Numbered from the stretch's first letter, positions 6,747 to 13,992 are shown. The stretch is DNA of 20,879 nucleotides from JAZQUM01 sp045631305 (GCA_045631305.1 JAZQUM010000029.1:1-20879); one strand, 5' to 3'. Numbers and translations: made by a program. The notes: a model not told the origin generated them from the sequence alone.

Positions 6747-7280
6747 TTATAAACCAAGGCCCAGTTCATATGCCTTCCGGGGATATTCGGAAGCCTTTGT
6801 CAATTCCACACTGCCACAGCCTTCTGCCAGCACCTTTCCGCATTCTTCCCAGCGGAGATAACGGCAGATGATTTTAAAGTGGCATTCCAGCGCTTCCATA
6901 GTCCAGTCTTCCGTGGCAGCCGCCGCCGAAAGCAGCACCGCCTTATGGCGCTTTTCATGGATCGCTGCATCCCTGGCATAAAACCGATCGATCACCGCTT
7001 TAAGCTGCGCGGAGATCCCGTAATAATAAAGGGGTGTCACCAGTGCAACAAGATCCGCCTCCAAGAGCGCATCAAGCACCTTGGCCATATCATCCTTCTG
7101 CACGCAAACACCGCTTTCACGGCAAGCATCGCAAGCAAGGCAAGGACGAATATTGGAAAATGCCGCATCAAAACGGATCACCTCATGGCCTGCTTCCTCC
7201 GCACCGCGGATAAATTCGCTTGCCAGAAAATCGGTGGACCCGCGTCTGTGAGGGCTGCCTGTAAGAACAAGAACTTTCAT
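6747..7280 (-). CDS. Iron-sulfur flavoprotein, NAD(P)H-dependent FMN reductase/flavodoxin family
   Basis: 177-residue flavodoxin-like protein. It opens with MKVLVLTGSPHRRGST, the FMN-phosphate loop of the NADPH-dependent FMN reductase family, and has TPLYYYGISAQLKAVIDR for flavin contact. Between them is CLACDACRESGVC (Cys47, 50, 53, 59), a C-x2-C-x2-C-x5-C motif matching the compact [4Fe-4S] site of archaeal and clostridial iron-sulfur flavoproteins. These carry electrons and reduce small oxidants such as O2 or peroxide; the in vivo partner is unknown. An in-frame GTG at 7304 directly abuts the upstream stop, but the ATG at 7278-7280 with GGGGAGG upstream gives the correct N-terminus. It is second in a two-gene operon with the unknown gene upstream. 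Confidence 0.85.
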   Translation of the reverse strand: MKVLVLTGSPHRRGSTDFLASEFIRGAEEAGHEVIRFDAAFSNIRPCLACDACRESGVCVQKDDMAKVLDALLEADLVALVTPLYYYGISAQLKAVIDRFYARDAAIHEKRHKAVLLSAAAATEDWTMEALECHFKIICRYLRWEECGKVLAEGCGSVELTKASEYPRKAYELGLGL

Positions 7281-7304
7281 ACCCGACGCGCCTCCCCTTT
7301 TCAC

Positions 7305-7778
7305 TTAGATGTCGTTTTCTCTATCGTGCCAAGCGATCTCGGTTTCCAGATCCTTCTTCAGCTGTGCGTTTTCTGCCACCAGTTCGTCATAGTGACGGCC
7401 CTGTACATAATACTTCACGAAACCGAAAGTAGCTTCGCTCAGTTCTTCTTCGCTATATTCGGGCAGCAGAGAACCGTTTACGCGGCGCAGACCCTGAACG
7501 GTGATAAGCACCAGACGGCGATTCTTTTCGGAAAGCTGAATGATCTTCATGCTTTCAGGAATTTCCAGATCCAGACCGTATACATCGTTTACCATTTCCA
7601 GAAGCTTCTTGTGCTCAGGCTTTGCGGAAACGATAACACCGTACTTGGAGAAAAGGTCTTTCAGATAGTCGGCAGAAACGGGTTCACGGGTAACGGTGCC
7701 CTTGCCGAGACCGGAAAACATAGTGTCGGAAATAGAGAAGCCGACAAATACTTCATTACCGGTTTTAGGATATTTCAT
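7305..7778 (-). CDS. Unknown 157-residue cytoplasmic protein
   Basis: I do not recognise this protein with confidence. It has no signal peptide or membrane segment and no cysteines. It looks alpha/beta in the first two thirds (VFVGFSISDT, RLVLITVQGL) and ends in a charged helix (residues about 128-157) that may form a coiled coil. The pattern VSAKPEHKKLLEMV, then GLDLEIPE, then LRRVNGSLL and EYSEEEL faintly recalls DUF1874/STIV B116-like proteins (SA-GH motif, LG-IPVNR, R-EG-L, EEL), but the key residues are not all there. The start has CGGAGGTT upstream and a good promoter at 7829-7856. It precedes the iron-sulfur flavoprotein gene within one transcription unit, with the two frames almost touching, so the proteins may work together. 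Confidence 0.75.
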   Translation of the reverse strand: MKYPKTGNEVFVGFSISDTMFSGLGKGTVTREPVSADYLKDLFSKYGVIVSAKPEHKKLLEMVNDVYGLDLEIPESMKIIQLSEKNRRLVLITVQGLRRVNGSLLPEYSEEELSEATFGFVKYYVQGRHYDELVAENAQLKKDLETEIAWHDRENDI

Positions 7779-7828
7779 AACAGTAACCTCCGTTAGTTGA
7801 AGTGCAAAGAATACTCTTCGGCATTTCT

Positions 7829-7856
7829 ATTGTAGCACATCTGCAGAAAAAAGCAA
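7829..7856 (-). promoter_or_regulatory. Sigma-A promoter of the unknown protein-flavoprotein operon
   Basis: Minus strand: TTGCTT (7851-7856), a 16-base spacer, then TACAAT (7829-7834) preceded by TGC, an extended -10, about 50 bases before the start codon. Confidence 0.55.
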
Positions 7857-7930
7857 ATAGGGAAAGAAAAAAACACAAGACCTTGTAGCCGAAAAGAAGA
7901 ACTTCTCTTCCACGACAGGATTAGAAAATA

Positions 7931-7965
7931 AAATAACGGCAACCGCTAAGCGATTGCCGTTATTT
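7931..7965 (-). terminator. Rho-independent terminator of tRNA-Pro
   Basis: AAATAACGGCAA (7931-7942) pairs with 7954-7965 around an 11-base loop that contains a further short CGC/GCG stem. It abuts the encoded CCA end of the tRNA, and a T-rich stretch follows on the minus strand. Confidence 0.75.
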
Positions 7966-8042
7966 TGGTCCGAGTGTTGAGATTCGAACTCAAGGCCTCT
8001 TGAACCCCATTCAAGCGCGATACCAAACTTCGCCACACCCGG
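7966..8042 (-). tRNA. tRNA-Pro, anticodon GGG
   Basis: A 77-nucleotide cloverleaf including an encoded CCA end. The acceptor stem CCGGGTG pairs with CACTCGG (one G-T pair). The D stem is GCGA/TCGC. The anticodon stem CTTGA/TCAAG closes the loop ATGGGGT, giving anticodon GGG (proline, CCC/CCU). The T arm is TTGAG-TTCGAAT-CTCAA and the discriminator is A. It is transcribed away from the two serine tRNAs. Confidence 0.95.
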
Positions 8043-8072
8043 ATGACTGTCTCTCTCGAAGTCAGCTTAGTT

Positions 8073-8101
8073 AGAATAGCATACCTTTCCTCATTTTGCA
8101 A
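8073..8101 (-). promoter_or_regulatory. Promoter of tRNA-Pro
   Basis: Minus strand: TTGCAA (8096-8101), a 17-base spacer, then TATTCT (8073-8078) preceded by TGC (extended -10), 31 bases before the mature tRNA end. The AT-rich block directly upstream may act as an UP element. Confidence 0.65.
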
Positions 8102-8155
8102 CCCCTTTTTTCAATTTTTTTAAAATTTTTTTATTTTATTTTTCCCTCTTTTTAG
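8102..8155. other. AT-rich spacer between divergent tRNA promoters
   Basis: Runs of T and A (for example the stretch 8108-8146) with few G or C bases lie between the -35 elements of the divergent tRNA promoters. A shared UP-element role for both stable-RNA promoters is likely but inferred. Confidence 0.4.
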
Positions 8156-8185
8156 TTGACAAGAACGGCCTGCTTGTGGTAAGAT
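8156..8185 (+). promoter_or_regulatory. Promoter of the tRNA-Ser pair
   Basis: Consensus TTGACA (8156-8161), an 18-base spacer, then TAAGAT (8180-8185) preceded by TGG (extended -10), 35 bases before the first serine tRNA. Confidence 0.7.
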
Positions 8186-8220
8186 TTTTCATGCGCTTGG
8201 GAATAGATGCTTTTTCGCAG

Positions 8221-8308
8221 GGAGAGATGGCTGAGTGGTTGAAAGCACCGGTCTTGAAAACCGGCGATGTGCGAGCATCCGTGGGTTCGAATCCCACTCT
8301 CTCCGCCA
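8221..8308 (+). tRNA. tRNA-Ser, anticodon TGA
   Basis: An 88-nucleotide class II tRNA with encoded CCA. The acceptor stem GGAGAGA pairs with TCTCTCC, the anticodon stem CCGGT/ACCGG closes the loop CTTGAAA (anticodon TGA, reading UCA), a long variable arm follows, and the T arm is GTGGG-TTCGAAT-CCCAC. The discriminator is G, as expected for serine. Confidence 0.96.
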
Positions 8309-8321
8309 ATTAAATATGTTT

Positions 8322-8415
8322 GCAGAAGTACCCAAGTGGCCGAAGGGGCTCCCCTGCTAAGGGAGTAGGCAGCTTAAAAACCTGCGCGAGGGTTCAAATC
8401 CCTCCTTCTGCGCCA
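8322..8415 (+). tRNA. tRNA-Ser, anticodon GCT
   Basis: A 94-nucleotide class II tRNA with encoded CCA. The acceptor stem GCAGAAG pairs with CTTCTGC, the anticodon stem CTCCC/GGGAG closes the loop CTGCTAA (anticodon GCT, reading AGC/AGU), a long variable arm follows, and the T arm is GAGGG-TTCAAAT-CCCTC. It lies 13 bases after the first serine tRNA and is co-transcribed with it. Confidence 0.96.
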
Positions 8416-8419
8416 ACGA

Positions 8420-8456
8420 GAACTCTTAGAGCCGCAAGGCTTTGAGAGTTCTTTTT
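8420..8456 (+). terminator. Rho-independent terminator of the tRNA-Ser pair
   Basis: A long stem, GAACTCT with AGAGTTC extended through GCC/GGC around a GCAA tetraloop, followed by TTTTTG. It starts five bases after the second tRNA. Confidence 0.85.
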
Positions 8457-8609
8457 GTTTGCTTTTCCCCTGAACCAACCTTGCTTTCCCCAGTCACAGA
8501 ACAACGCTTCTTGCCACACCCCTTCTAGCTTTAAAATTTCGCGCGCTGCGCCGCTAATAGTTCCCCCGCCTAACATCGAGGCCATAACTAATGACAGCAA
8601 ATTGCGCAA

Positions 8610-8641
8610 AAAAAACAGCCAACTCGTGTTGGCTGTTTTTT
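8610..8641 (-). terminator. Rho-independent terminator at the end of the importer operon
   Basis: ACAGCCAAC pairs with GTTGGCTGT around a TCGT loop, with A- and T-runs on the flanks. It lies 10 bases after the lipoprotein stop. The 153 bases between it and the serine tRNA terminator hold nothing I can support. Confidence 0.85.
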
Positions 8642-8651
8642 ATCAGTTCGT

Positions 8652-9143
8652 TCAGTTTTTGTGAACATCTTCGCTATAGTACCAATCCAGAGAATAGGGC
8701 ACATCTTCAAATTTTTCAAGATAGCTGCCGTCTAAAAACTCTTCCCAATCCCGAATGTAATAATCTCCATTCTCGTAGACAAAGGATACCTCATAAGTCA
8801 TACCAACGAGGCGAGCAGCCCGCAAATAAACTGCGGTGCCGGAAAGTCCGTCTTCCGATAGGGTGATCTCGGGTTTACTGATATAGAGAGGTGTCAGATA
8901 GGGATAGGTTCTCTCCTTGGCAAACGCCTCGCAAAAAGCTTTTTCATCCATCTGATCGCGGAAATCCTGACAGAGGAATTCGTAAATCTTTTCGGGCTCT
9001 TCATAGGAATAGTCCACCGCTTCCGCATAGGCTACCATTCGTTCCAACGCATGTTCCTGCGTCTGAGGCATCTCTTTGGAAGCGCATCCGCTGAGCGCCA
9101 TCAAGGCAGCCAGCAGCAAGCAAATCAAAACAATTCGTTTCAT
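8652..9143 (-). CDS. Unrecognised lipoprotein coupled to the nucleoside importer
   Basis: 163-residue exported lipoprotein. Residues 1-19 are a type II signal peptide (KR, then a leucine-rich core) ending in the lipobox ALSGC with lipidated Cys20. The mature part is acidic and aromatic-rich. A helical segment at about 30-75 (YSYEEPEKIYEFLCQDFRD) is followed by alternating strands (YLTPLYISKPEITL, GTAVYLRAARLVG, YEVSFVYENGDYYIRDWEE). That layout recalls NTF2-like/DUF4878-type extracytoplasmic domains, but no family was recognised. Its ATG overlaps the TGA of the preceding permease as ATGA, so translation is coupled, and the terminator follows directly. A role as an accessory surface component of the importer is inferred only from this position. 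Confidence 0.85.
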   Translation of the reverse strand: MKRIVLICLLLAALMALSGCASKEMPQTQEHALERMVAYAEAVDYSYEEPEKIYEFLCQDFRDQMDEKAFCEAFAKERTYPYLTPLYISKPEITLSEDGLSGTAVYLRAARLVGMTYEVSFVYENGDYYIRDWEEFLDGSYLEKFEDVPYSLDWYYSEDVHKN

Positions 9144-10087
9144 CGTTCCATTCTAGAATAGGGAATCGTATATGCACTGGGGAATTCTGCATTCTTGGAT
9201 GCAAAAATCAGCGCAACGATGGTCATGAAGTAAGGCAGCATCAAGAGCAGCTGGCTGGGGATGCCGATACCCTGTGCCTGCAGACGAAGCTGCAGCGCAG
9301 AGGTCAAGCCGAAAAGCAAGGACCCCCACATGGCTCTGCCGGGCATAAAGCGGGCAAAGACCACTACGGAAACGGCAATGTAGCCAAAGCCACCGATGAG
9401 GCTTTCGGTAAAGGTATTGAGGTAAGCGATGGCCATAAATGCACCGCCAATACCGGCATAAGCGCCGCCGATCAGAACGGCTGCATAGCGGATGCCGAGA
9501 ACATTGATACCCTTGGAGTCAGCTGCGCGGGGATGTTCACCCACGGACTTTATCTTCAGGCCGAAGGTAGTGCGCTCAAGAATAAACCAGGTAATGGGAA
9601 CCATGATGAAAGCAAAGTAAACCAGAATATTATGCTGGAAGAACACAGGTCCCACAAAAGGAATATCAGCCAGACCGGGAATATTCACAGCCTGGAAGGT
9701 TTCCACCTTGGCAGGAAGAGCGCGGATACCGAAAATAACACGGTAGATATAAGCGGCAAGACCGGTGGCCAGAATATTCATGCCGATACCGGCAATTACC
9801 TGGTTGGCACGCATGGTCACGCTGAGCCATGCCATGAGCAGGCTGTACAGCATACCGCCGACCAAACCGGCCAGCAAGCCAAGTCCCAGATTATTGTTGG
9901 TAGCGCAAGTGGTGGCAAAAGCGCAGATCGCACCCATCAGCATGGTACCTTCTACACCCAGATTCAAAATACCTGCGCGCTGCGTATAGAGCTGTCCCAA
10001 AGCAGGAAGAAGAATAGGCGTAGCCAGACGGATCATGCCGGCCAGAAGACTAATCAGAAAACCGGCGCTCAGAATCTCACTTAACAT
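9140..10087 (-). CDS. nupQ: Nucleoside ABC transporter permease (NupQ/YufQ-like)
   Basis: 315-residue integral membrane permease of the branched-chain amino acid/ribose-type family (BPD_transp_2), with about 8-10 hydrophobic segments. It has the family segments LYTQRAGILNLGVEGTMLMG near the N-terminus and SVGEHPRAADSKGINV, the coupling loop that contacts the ATPase. The ATG at 10085-10087 is chosen because AAGGAGAAGGA precedes it and the membrane domain begins there; the frame extends 21 codons further into the upstream permease gene. It overlaps that gene by 11 bases and the downstream lipoprotein by 4. Homologues are the second permease of the Bacillus Nup guanosine importer. Confidence 0.9.
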   Translation of the reverse strand: MLSEILSAGFLISLLAGMIRLATPILLPALGQLYTQRAGILNLGVEGTMLMGAICAFATTCATNNNLGLGLLAGLVGGMLYSLLMAWLSVTMRANQVIAGIGMNILATGLAAYIYRVIFGIRALPAKVETFQAVNIPGLADIPFVGPVFFQHNILVYFAFIMVPITWFILERTTFGLKIKSVGEHPRAADSKGINVLGIRYAAVLIGGAYAGIGGAFMAIAYLNTFTESLIGGFGYIAVSVVVFARFMPGRAMWGSLLFGLTSALQLRLQAQGIGIPSQLLLMLPYFMTIVALIFASKNAEFPSAYTIPYSRMER

Positions 10088-11138
10088 GTTCCTTCTCCTT
10101 TCTGCTCTTGAATAGCTTGAACAAAGATTCACTGAAGGCAGTGCGGGCAATGACCAGGATGATGATCAGGCCCTGGATAACATTCACCACAGAATAAGGC
10201 ACTTCCGTCATGCGCTGCATGCTGGAACCGCCGCAGAGCAGGATCGCAAAGAAGGCTGCAGAGGCAATAATGCCGTAAACATTCAAGGAACCCAGCAAAG
10301 CGATAATGGTAGCAATATTGCCGTAGTCTGCAGCGATACCCGTCAGAATACGGTACTGGATACCGAAGGTTTCGATCCAACCTGCAAGGCCTGCAAAACC
10401 GCCGGAAATCAGCATGGTGATCATAACGGTGCGCTTTACATTGATACCTGCATAAGTGGCCACTTTCTTACCCTGACCCGTCAGGTCGATTCTGTAACCG
10501 ATGGTAGTGCGCCAGAAGAAGATCATCAGAATGACGACCGCGATGAGAATGAAAATACCACTGTGCAGACGATAGGTACCGAACAGTCGGGTCAAATACA
10601 TTTCTTCAGGAATCAGTGCGGACTGCGTCAGGTCGGAAGCCGGATCCTGCATAGGTCCGTTTACCAGATACATCAGAAAATAATCGGCAATGTAGGTAAG
10701 CATGAGGGTAGTGATAACCTCATTGGCGTTGAACTTGTTCTTAAGCCAGCCTGCAATGCCCGCCCACAAAGCACCTGCCGCAATAGAGCAGATGAGAGAC
10801 AGGGGAATGCGGATCACAAAAGGCACGGGCACATAAAGCGCCACAGCCGTTGCTGCGATGGAAGACATAATAAACTGGCCGCCCGCGCCGATATTCCAAA
10901 GCTGGGCACGGAAGGCAATAGACACACCGAATGCCAGAATCAAAATAGGAATCAGCTTAACAAAGAGCTCGCAGATCTTCTGAGGAGAGCCGAAAGCACC
11001 GCGGACGATAGCTACATATGCATCCATGGGGCTGTTACCCGTCAGCAGCACGAGAATGCCGCCCAGCAGCAGCGCAATGAGGATCATGCAGATGGTACCC
11101 AAAATCTGGGGCATCGCTTTTTTAGCGTTCAGATTCAT
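10077..11138 (-). CDS. nupP: Nucleoside ABC transporter permease (NupP/YufP-like)
   Basis: 353-residue integral membrane permease of the same family as its partner. Segments include GNSPMDAYVAIVRGAFGS (periplasmic loop after the first helix), FRAQLWNIGAGGQFIM, and the coupling loop TGQGKKVATYAGINVKR. Together with the NupQ-like protein it would form the heterodimeric channel. The C-terminal tail is short and basic (FKSRKEKEHVK). The start overlaps the ATPase stop as ATGA and has GGAGGAGG upstream, inside the last ATPase codons. Confidence 0.9.
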   Translation of the reverse strand: MNLNAKKAMPQILGTICMILIALLLGGILVLLTGNSPMDAYVAIVRGAFGSPQKICELFVKLIPILILAFGVSIAFRAQLWNIGAGGQFIMSSIAATAVALYVPVPFVIRIPLSLICSIAAGALWAGIAGWLKNKFNANEVITTLMLTYIADYFLMYLVNGPMQDPASDLTQSALIPEEMYLTRLFGTYRLHSGIFILIAVVILMIFFWRTTIGYRIDLTGQGKKVATYAGINVKRTVMITMLISGGFAGLAGWIETFGIQYRILTGIAADYGNIATIIALLGSLNVYGIIASAAFFAILLCGGSSMQRMTEVPYSVVNVIQGLIIILVIARTAFSESLFKLFKSRKEKEHVK

Positions 11139-12661
11139 ACTTCTGCCTCCTCCTGTTTCCGGCCCATCATCATGGCGCCAATCTGCATGGTGTCTGCGCC
11201 GCGAGGAAGGATACCCATCAATTTGCCGTCATAAATAACAGCAATACGGTCAGACAGCTGCAGAACTTCTTCCAAGTCAGCAGAAATCATCAACACAGCT
11301 GCGCCCTGATTTCTTGCCTCAAGGATCTGCTTGCGAACATATTCAGCCGCACCGATATCCAAACCGCGGGTGGGCTGGCTGGCGATCAGAACCTCAGGCT
11401 TATTGCTGAGCTCGCGGGCCAGGATCACCTTCTGCTGGTTACCGCCGGAAAGGCTGCGAGCCTTATCCTCACCGCTGTTGGCCTTGATCTGATATTCCTG
11501 CCGCAGGGTTTCCCAGTTTTTGTTGATAACCTTATTGCTCAGAAGCCCCCGCTTTGCCACAGGCGCCTCATCCAACATCTTCAAAACCAGATTGTTCTTC
11601 AGCGTCCAGTTCAGTGCCAGACCTGTAGTATGACGGTCTTCGGGAATGTAGGATACCTTCTTCTTAATGTAAAATGCGGGTACCTTGTTGATAACGGATT
11701 CACCGTGCAGCGTATATTCGCCGCCCTCAGCCTTGCGCAGACCGGTCAATACTTCACAGAGTTCTTTCTGACCATTACCGTCAACACCGGCAAGACCAAC
11801 GATTTCACCTTCACGGATATCCAGAGAGAAATCTTCCAGCGCCAGAACACCCTTATCATTCTTTGCAGACAGGTTGTGAATGCAAACCTTAACATCACCG
11901 GGTTCTTTTTCAACAGGAGGGAACTGGAACAGAACATCACGGCCAACCATCATGCGGCTCAGATCGTCCTTGGTCACGGTTTCATCCACAGTGCGGCGGC
12001 CAATCATCTTGCCGTCGCGCAATACAGTTACTTCGTCTACGATAGACAGAATTTCCTCCAGCTTATGAGTGATGAGAATGATAGATTTTCCGTCATCACG
12101 CATCTGACGCAGAGTTTCAAAAAAGATCTCCGTTTCCTGAGGTGTCAACACAGCGGTGGGCTCGTCCAGGATCAAAATCTCGGCGCCCATGTACAGCGCC
12201 GTCAGAATTTCAACGCGCTGCTGTTCACCTACGGATAGCTGCCAGATCTTGGAGCTGGGGTCAATACCCATCCGATACTTATCGGACAGTTCCTTCAGCT
12301 CACGGGCAGTTTCCTTTGTATCCAGCAGGATGCCGCGGCGGGACTTCTTGCCCAGCATCACATTTTCCGTGACAGTCAGAGGGCGAGCCAGCATAAAATG
12401 CTGGTGCACCATGCCGATGCCCAGAGAAATGGCCTTAGTAGGAGAATGAATATCTTCCTCCTTGCCATTGATATATATTTTGCCTTCTTCCTGCTGGTAA
12501 AGACCGTAAAGAACGTTCATCAGCGTTGTCTTACCAGCGCCGTTTTCGCCAAGAAGACCGTGAATAGAACCCTTTTTCAGCTGGAAGTCAACAGAGTCGT
12601 TTGCCTTGACTCCGTTGAAAATCTTGGTGACACCTTTCATCTCAACGACAAAAGTATCCAT
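11135..12661 (-). CDS. nupO: Nucleoside ABC transporter ATP-binding protein, two fused nucleotide-binding domains (NupO/YufO-like)
   Basis: 508-residue cytoplasmic ATPase with two ABC domains in one chain, as in sugar and nucleoside importers. Domain 1 has Walker A GENGAGKT (38-45), signature LSVGEQQ (142-148), Walker B ILILDEP (162-168) and switch His199. Domain 2 has a degenerate Walker A, GVDGNGQKE (292-300), an intact signature LSGGNQQ (404-410), and a Walker B in which the catalytic Glu is Gln (IASQPTRGLD, 426-435). Such asymmetry is normal in this family and means that one of the two sites is expected to hydrolyse ATP. The start has GGGAGGGATATC upstream. It lies 84 bases downstream of the receptor gene, beyond an intercistronic terminator. 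Confidence 0.93.
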   Translation of the reverse strand: MDTFVVEMKGVTKIFNGVKANDSVDFQLKKGSIHGLLGENGAGKTTLMNVLYGLYQQEEGKIYINGKEEDIHSPTKAISLGIGMVHQHFMLARPLTVTENVMLGKKSRRGILLDTKETARELKELSDKYRMGIDPSSKIWQLSVGEQQRVEILTALYMGAEILILDEPTAVLTPQETEIFFETLRQMRDDGKSIILITHKLEEILSIVDEVTVLRDGKMIGRRTVDETVTKDDLSRMMVGRDVLFQFPPVEKEPGDVKVCIHNLSAKNDKGVLALEDFSLDIREGEIVGLAGVDGNGQKELCEVLTGLRKAEGGEYTLHGESVINKVPAFYIKKKVSYIPEDRHTTGLALNWTLKNNLVLKMLDEAPVAKRGLLSNKVINKNWETLRQEYQIKANSGEDKARSLSGGNQQKVILARELSNKPEVLIASQPTRGLDIGAAEYVRKQILEARNQGAAVLMISADLEEVLQLSDRIAVIYDGKLMGILPRGADTMQIGAMMMGRKQEEAEV

Positions 12662-12690
12662 GATATCCCTCCCGAAAATAAATCAAGTTC

Positions 12691-12722
12691 AAAAGGGGCT
12701 TGTCCGAAGGCAAGCCCCTTTT
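12691..12722 (-). terminator. Intercistronic terminator between receptor and ATPase genes
   Basis: AAAAGGGGCTTG pairs with CAAGCCCCTTTT around a small inner CC/GG hairpin, with a T-run on the minus strand. As it lies inside the importer operon, it probably gives more receptor than transporter mRNA by partial read-through. No separate promoter was seen before the ATPase gene. Confidence 0.8.
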
Positions 12723-12745
12723 TTAGTAGCTAAGAGTAAAACCGA

Positions 12746-13762
12746 TTAGTGTGCGGGGAATTCGATAGCGTTTTCGCCCAGCTGAGCGTAAACATCTTCG
12801 ATAACTGCGATGTCTTCTTCAGTCAGCCAGCCCTTAACGTCGTTCAGTTCGGTCATGGACAGACCGCCGTTGCCAACGTTGATCATAACGATTTCCTTGC
12901 CTTCAGCGAAGAAGGAACCATCATTGATGGAAGCGAAGATGGTTTCCAGAGCATTGCCCCACTGATACTGCAGACCGGAGAGAACATTGCTGGGAGCCAG
13001 GTCATACTGGTCTTCTACGTTACCCAGAACATACATATCCTTTTCTTCAGCAGCCTGAACAACGCCCAGACCAATGCCGTCGCCGGAGTGCCAGATTACG
13101 TCAACACCGGAATCATACATACCAATAGCAGCTTCATAAGCGCCAGCGGTGTCAGTCCAGTCGCCGGTATAAACTTCCTGGATTTCGATATCGGGGTTGA
13201 TGGTCTTAGCGCCCATCTTGAAGCCTTCGTGGCCACGAGTGATTTCACTGCCTTCGCCGCCGCCGATAACACCGATCTTATCGCTCTGAGTTGCCAGAGC
13301 TGCGATAACGCCCATCAGATAGCCGCCAGCTTCCAGCTGAACGTCATACTGAGAAGCATTAGCAATGGGATCGATAACGCCGCAGCCGAGCAGGAATGCT
13401 ACTTCAGGATACTGCTGAGCAACAGTAACAACGGGTTCGGAGAACTGATAGCCGTGACCGATGACTACATCATAACCGGAGTCAGCATACTCAGTCAGAG
13501 CAGGGGTAATGTCAGCAACATCATAGATGTTTTCGACAACGGTCAGTTCGATTTCTTCAGAGTGAGCATTGAAATAGTCGTTCATACCTCTGTACATAGC
13601 CTGGTTGAAGGAAACGTCATCCTTCTTGCCGGGCAGAACCAGAGCAACCTTCATCTTGTCAGCGCCTTCAGCACCTTCGTCTGCGCCGGTGTCGCTGCTG
13701 CCGCAAGCTACCAGAGACAGCACCATAACCAGGGCCAGAATCAGAGCAAGAGCCTTTTTCAT
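12746..13762 (-). CDS. bmpA: BMP-family nucleoside/purine-binding lipoprotein, receptor of the ABC importer
   Basis: 338-residue substrate-binding protein of the Bmp/PnrA family. The signal peptide ends in the lipobox SLVAC with lipidated Cys20, followed by a short acidic linker (GADEGAEGADK) and a two-lobe binding fold opening MKVALVLPGKKDDVSFNQ. Family landmarks are VIGHGYQFSEPV, GVIGGGEGSEITRGHEGF, VEDQYDLAPSNVLSGLQYQW and INVGNGGLSMTELNDV. Characterised members bind purine nucleosides. The adjacent xanthine dehydrogenase and adenine deaminase genes support a purine ligand here, but nucleoside versus free base cannot be read from the sequence. The start at 13762 has AAAAGGAGAAAA upstream. 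It is first in the importer operon and has its own strong promoter. Confidence 0.93.
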   Translation of the reverse strand: MKKALALILALVMVLSLVACGSSDTGADEGAEGADKMKVALVLPGKKDDVSFNQAMYRGMNDYFNAHSEEIELTVVENIYDVADITPALTEYADSGYDVVIGHGYQFSEPVVTVAQQYPEVAFLLGCGVIDPIANASQYDVQLEAGGYLMGVIAALATQSDKIGVIGGGEGSEITRGHEGFKMGAKTINPDIEIQEVYTGDWTDTAGAYEAAIGMYDSGVDVIWHSGDGIGLGVVQAAEEKDMYVLGNVEDQYDLAPSNVLSGLQYQWGNALETIFASINDGSFFAEGKEIVMINVGNGGLSMTELNDVKGWLTEEDIAVIEDVYAQLGENAIEFPAH

Positions 13763-13826
13763 TTCTGTTTTCTCCTTTTCACATTCACAATTCGTTTCAT
13801 GTTATCTGTTCTGAGTTGCCGTCCGT

Positions 13827-13843
13827 TTCCGAAAATTCCGAAA
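13827..13843. repeat. Tandem TTCCGAAA repeat in the importer leader
   Basis: Two direct copies of TTCCGAAA (13827-13834 and 13836-13843) with a 9-base period lie in the transcribed leader of bmpA. The CCGAA core with a flanking T-run recalls half of the PurBox bound by Firmicute PurR (consensus AWWWCCGAACWWT, known mainly from Bacillus and Lactococcus), but neither copy has the expected C after CCGAA. Confidence 0.4.
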
Positions 13844-13882
13844 GCAAAAAAGCATCTCATAACAAACACCTACAACACATGA

Positions 13883-13911
13883 ATTGTACCAATCTCTGCC
13901 TTCTCTGTCAA
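13883..13911 (-). promoter_or_regulatory. Strong sigma-A promoter of the bmpA importer operon
   Basis: Minus strand: consensus TTGACA (13906-13911), an exact 17-base spacer, then TACAAT (13883-13888) preceded by TGG (extended -10). This predicts a leader of about 115 bases before the start at 13762. Confidence 0.8.
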
Positions 13912-13992
13912 CTATAGGACTTTAATTTTTCGCAAATTCATCAAATACCTCTCCCTTTCTCAAATCACGCAATGCTTCACACTTTCAACTGG

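Noticed and set aside
7827..8036. 69-codon open frame across tRNA-Pro
   Set aside because: It is the tRNA read as protein; the cloverleaf and CCA end are unambiguous.
8394..8609. 71-codon minus-strand open frame between the serine tRNAs and the lipoprotein gene
   Set aside because: It runs into the tRNA-Ser gene and its terminator, starts with a non-ATG codon directly downstream of a terminator on the same strand, and has no clear promoter or ribosome binding site. A decayed gene fragment cannot be excluded.
13763..13880. Purine (guanine/adenine) riboswitch in the importer leader
   Set aside because: A suitable place for one, but the conserved three-way-junction and loop sequences of the purine aptamer were not found on either strand.
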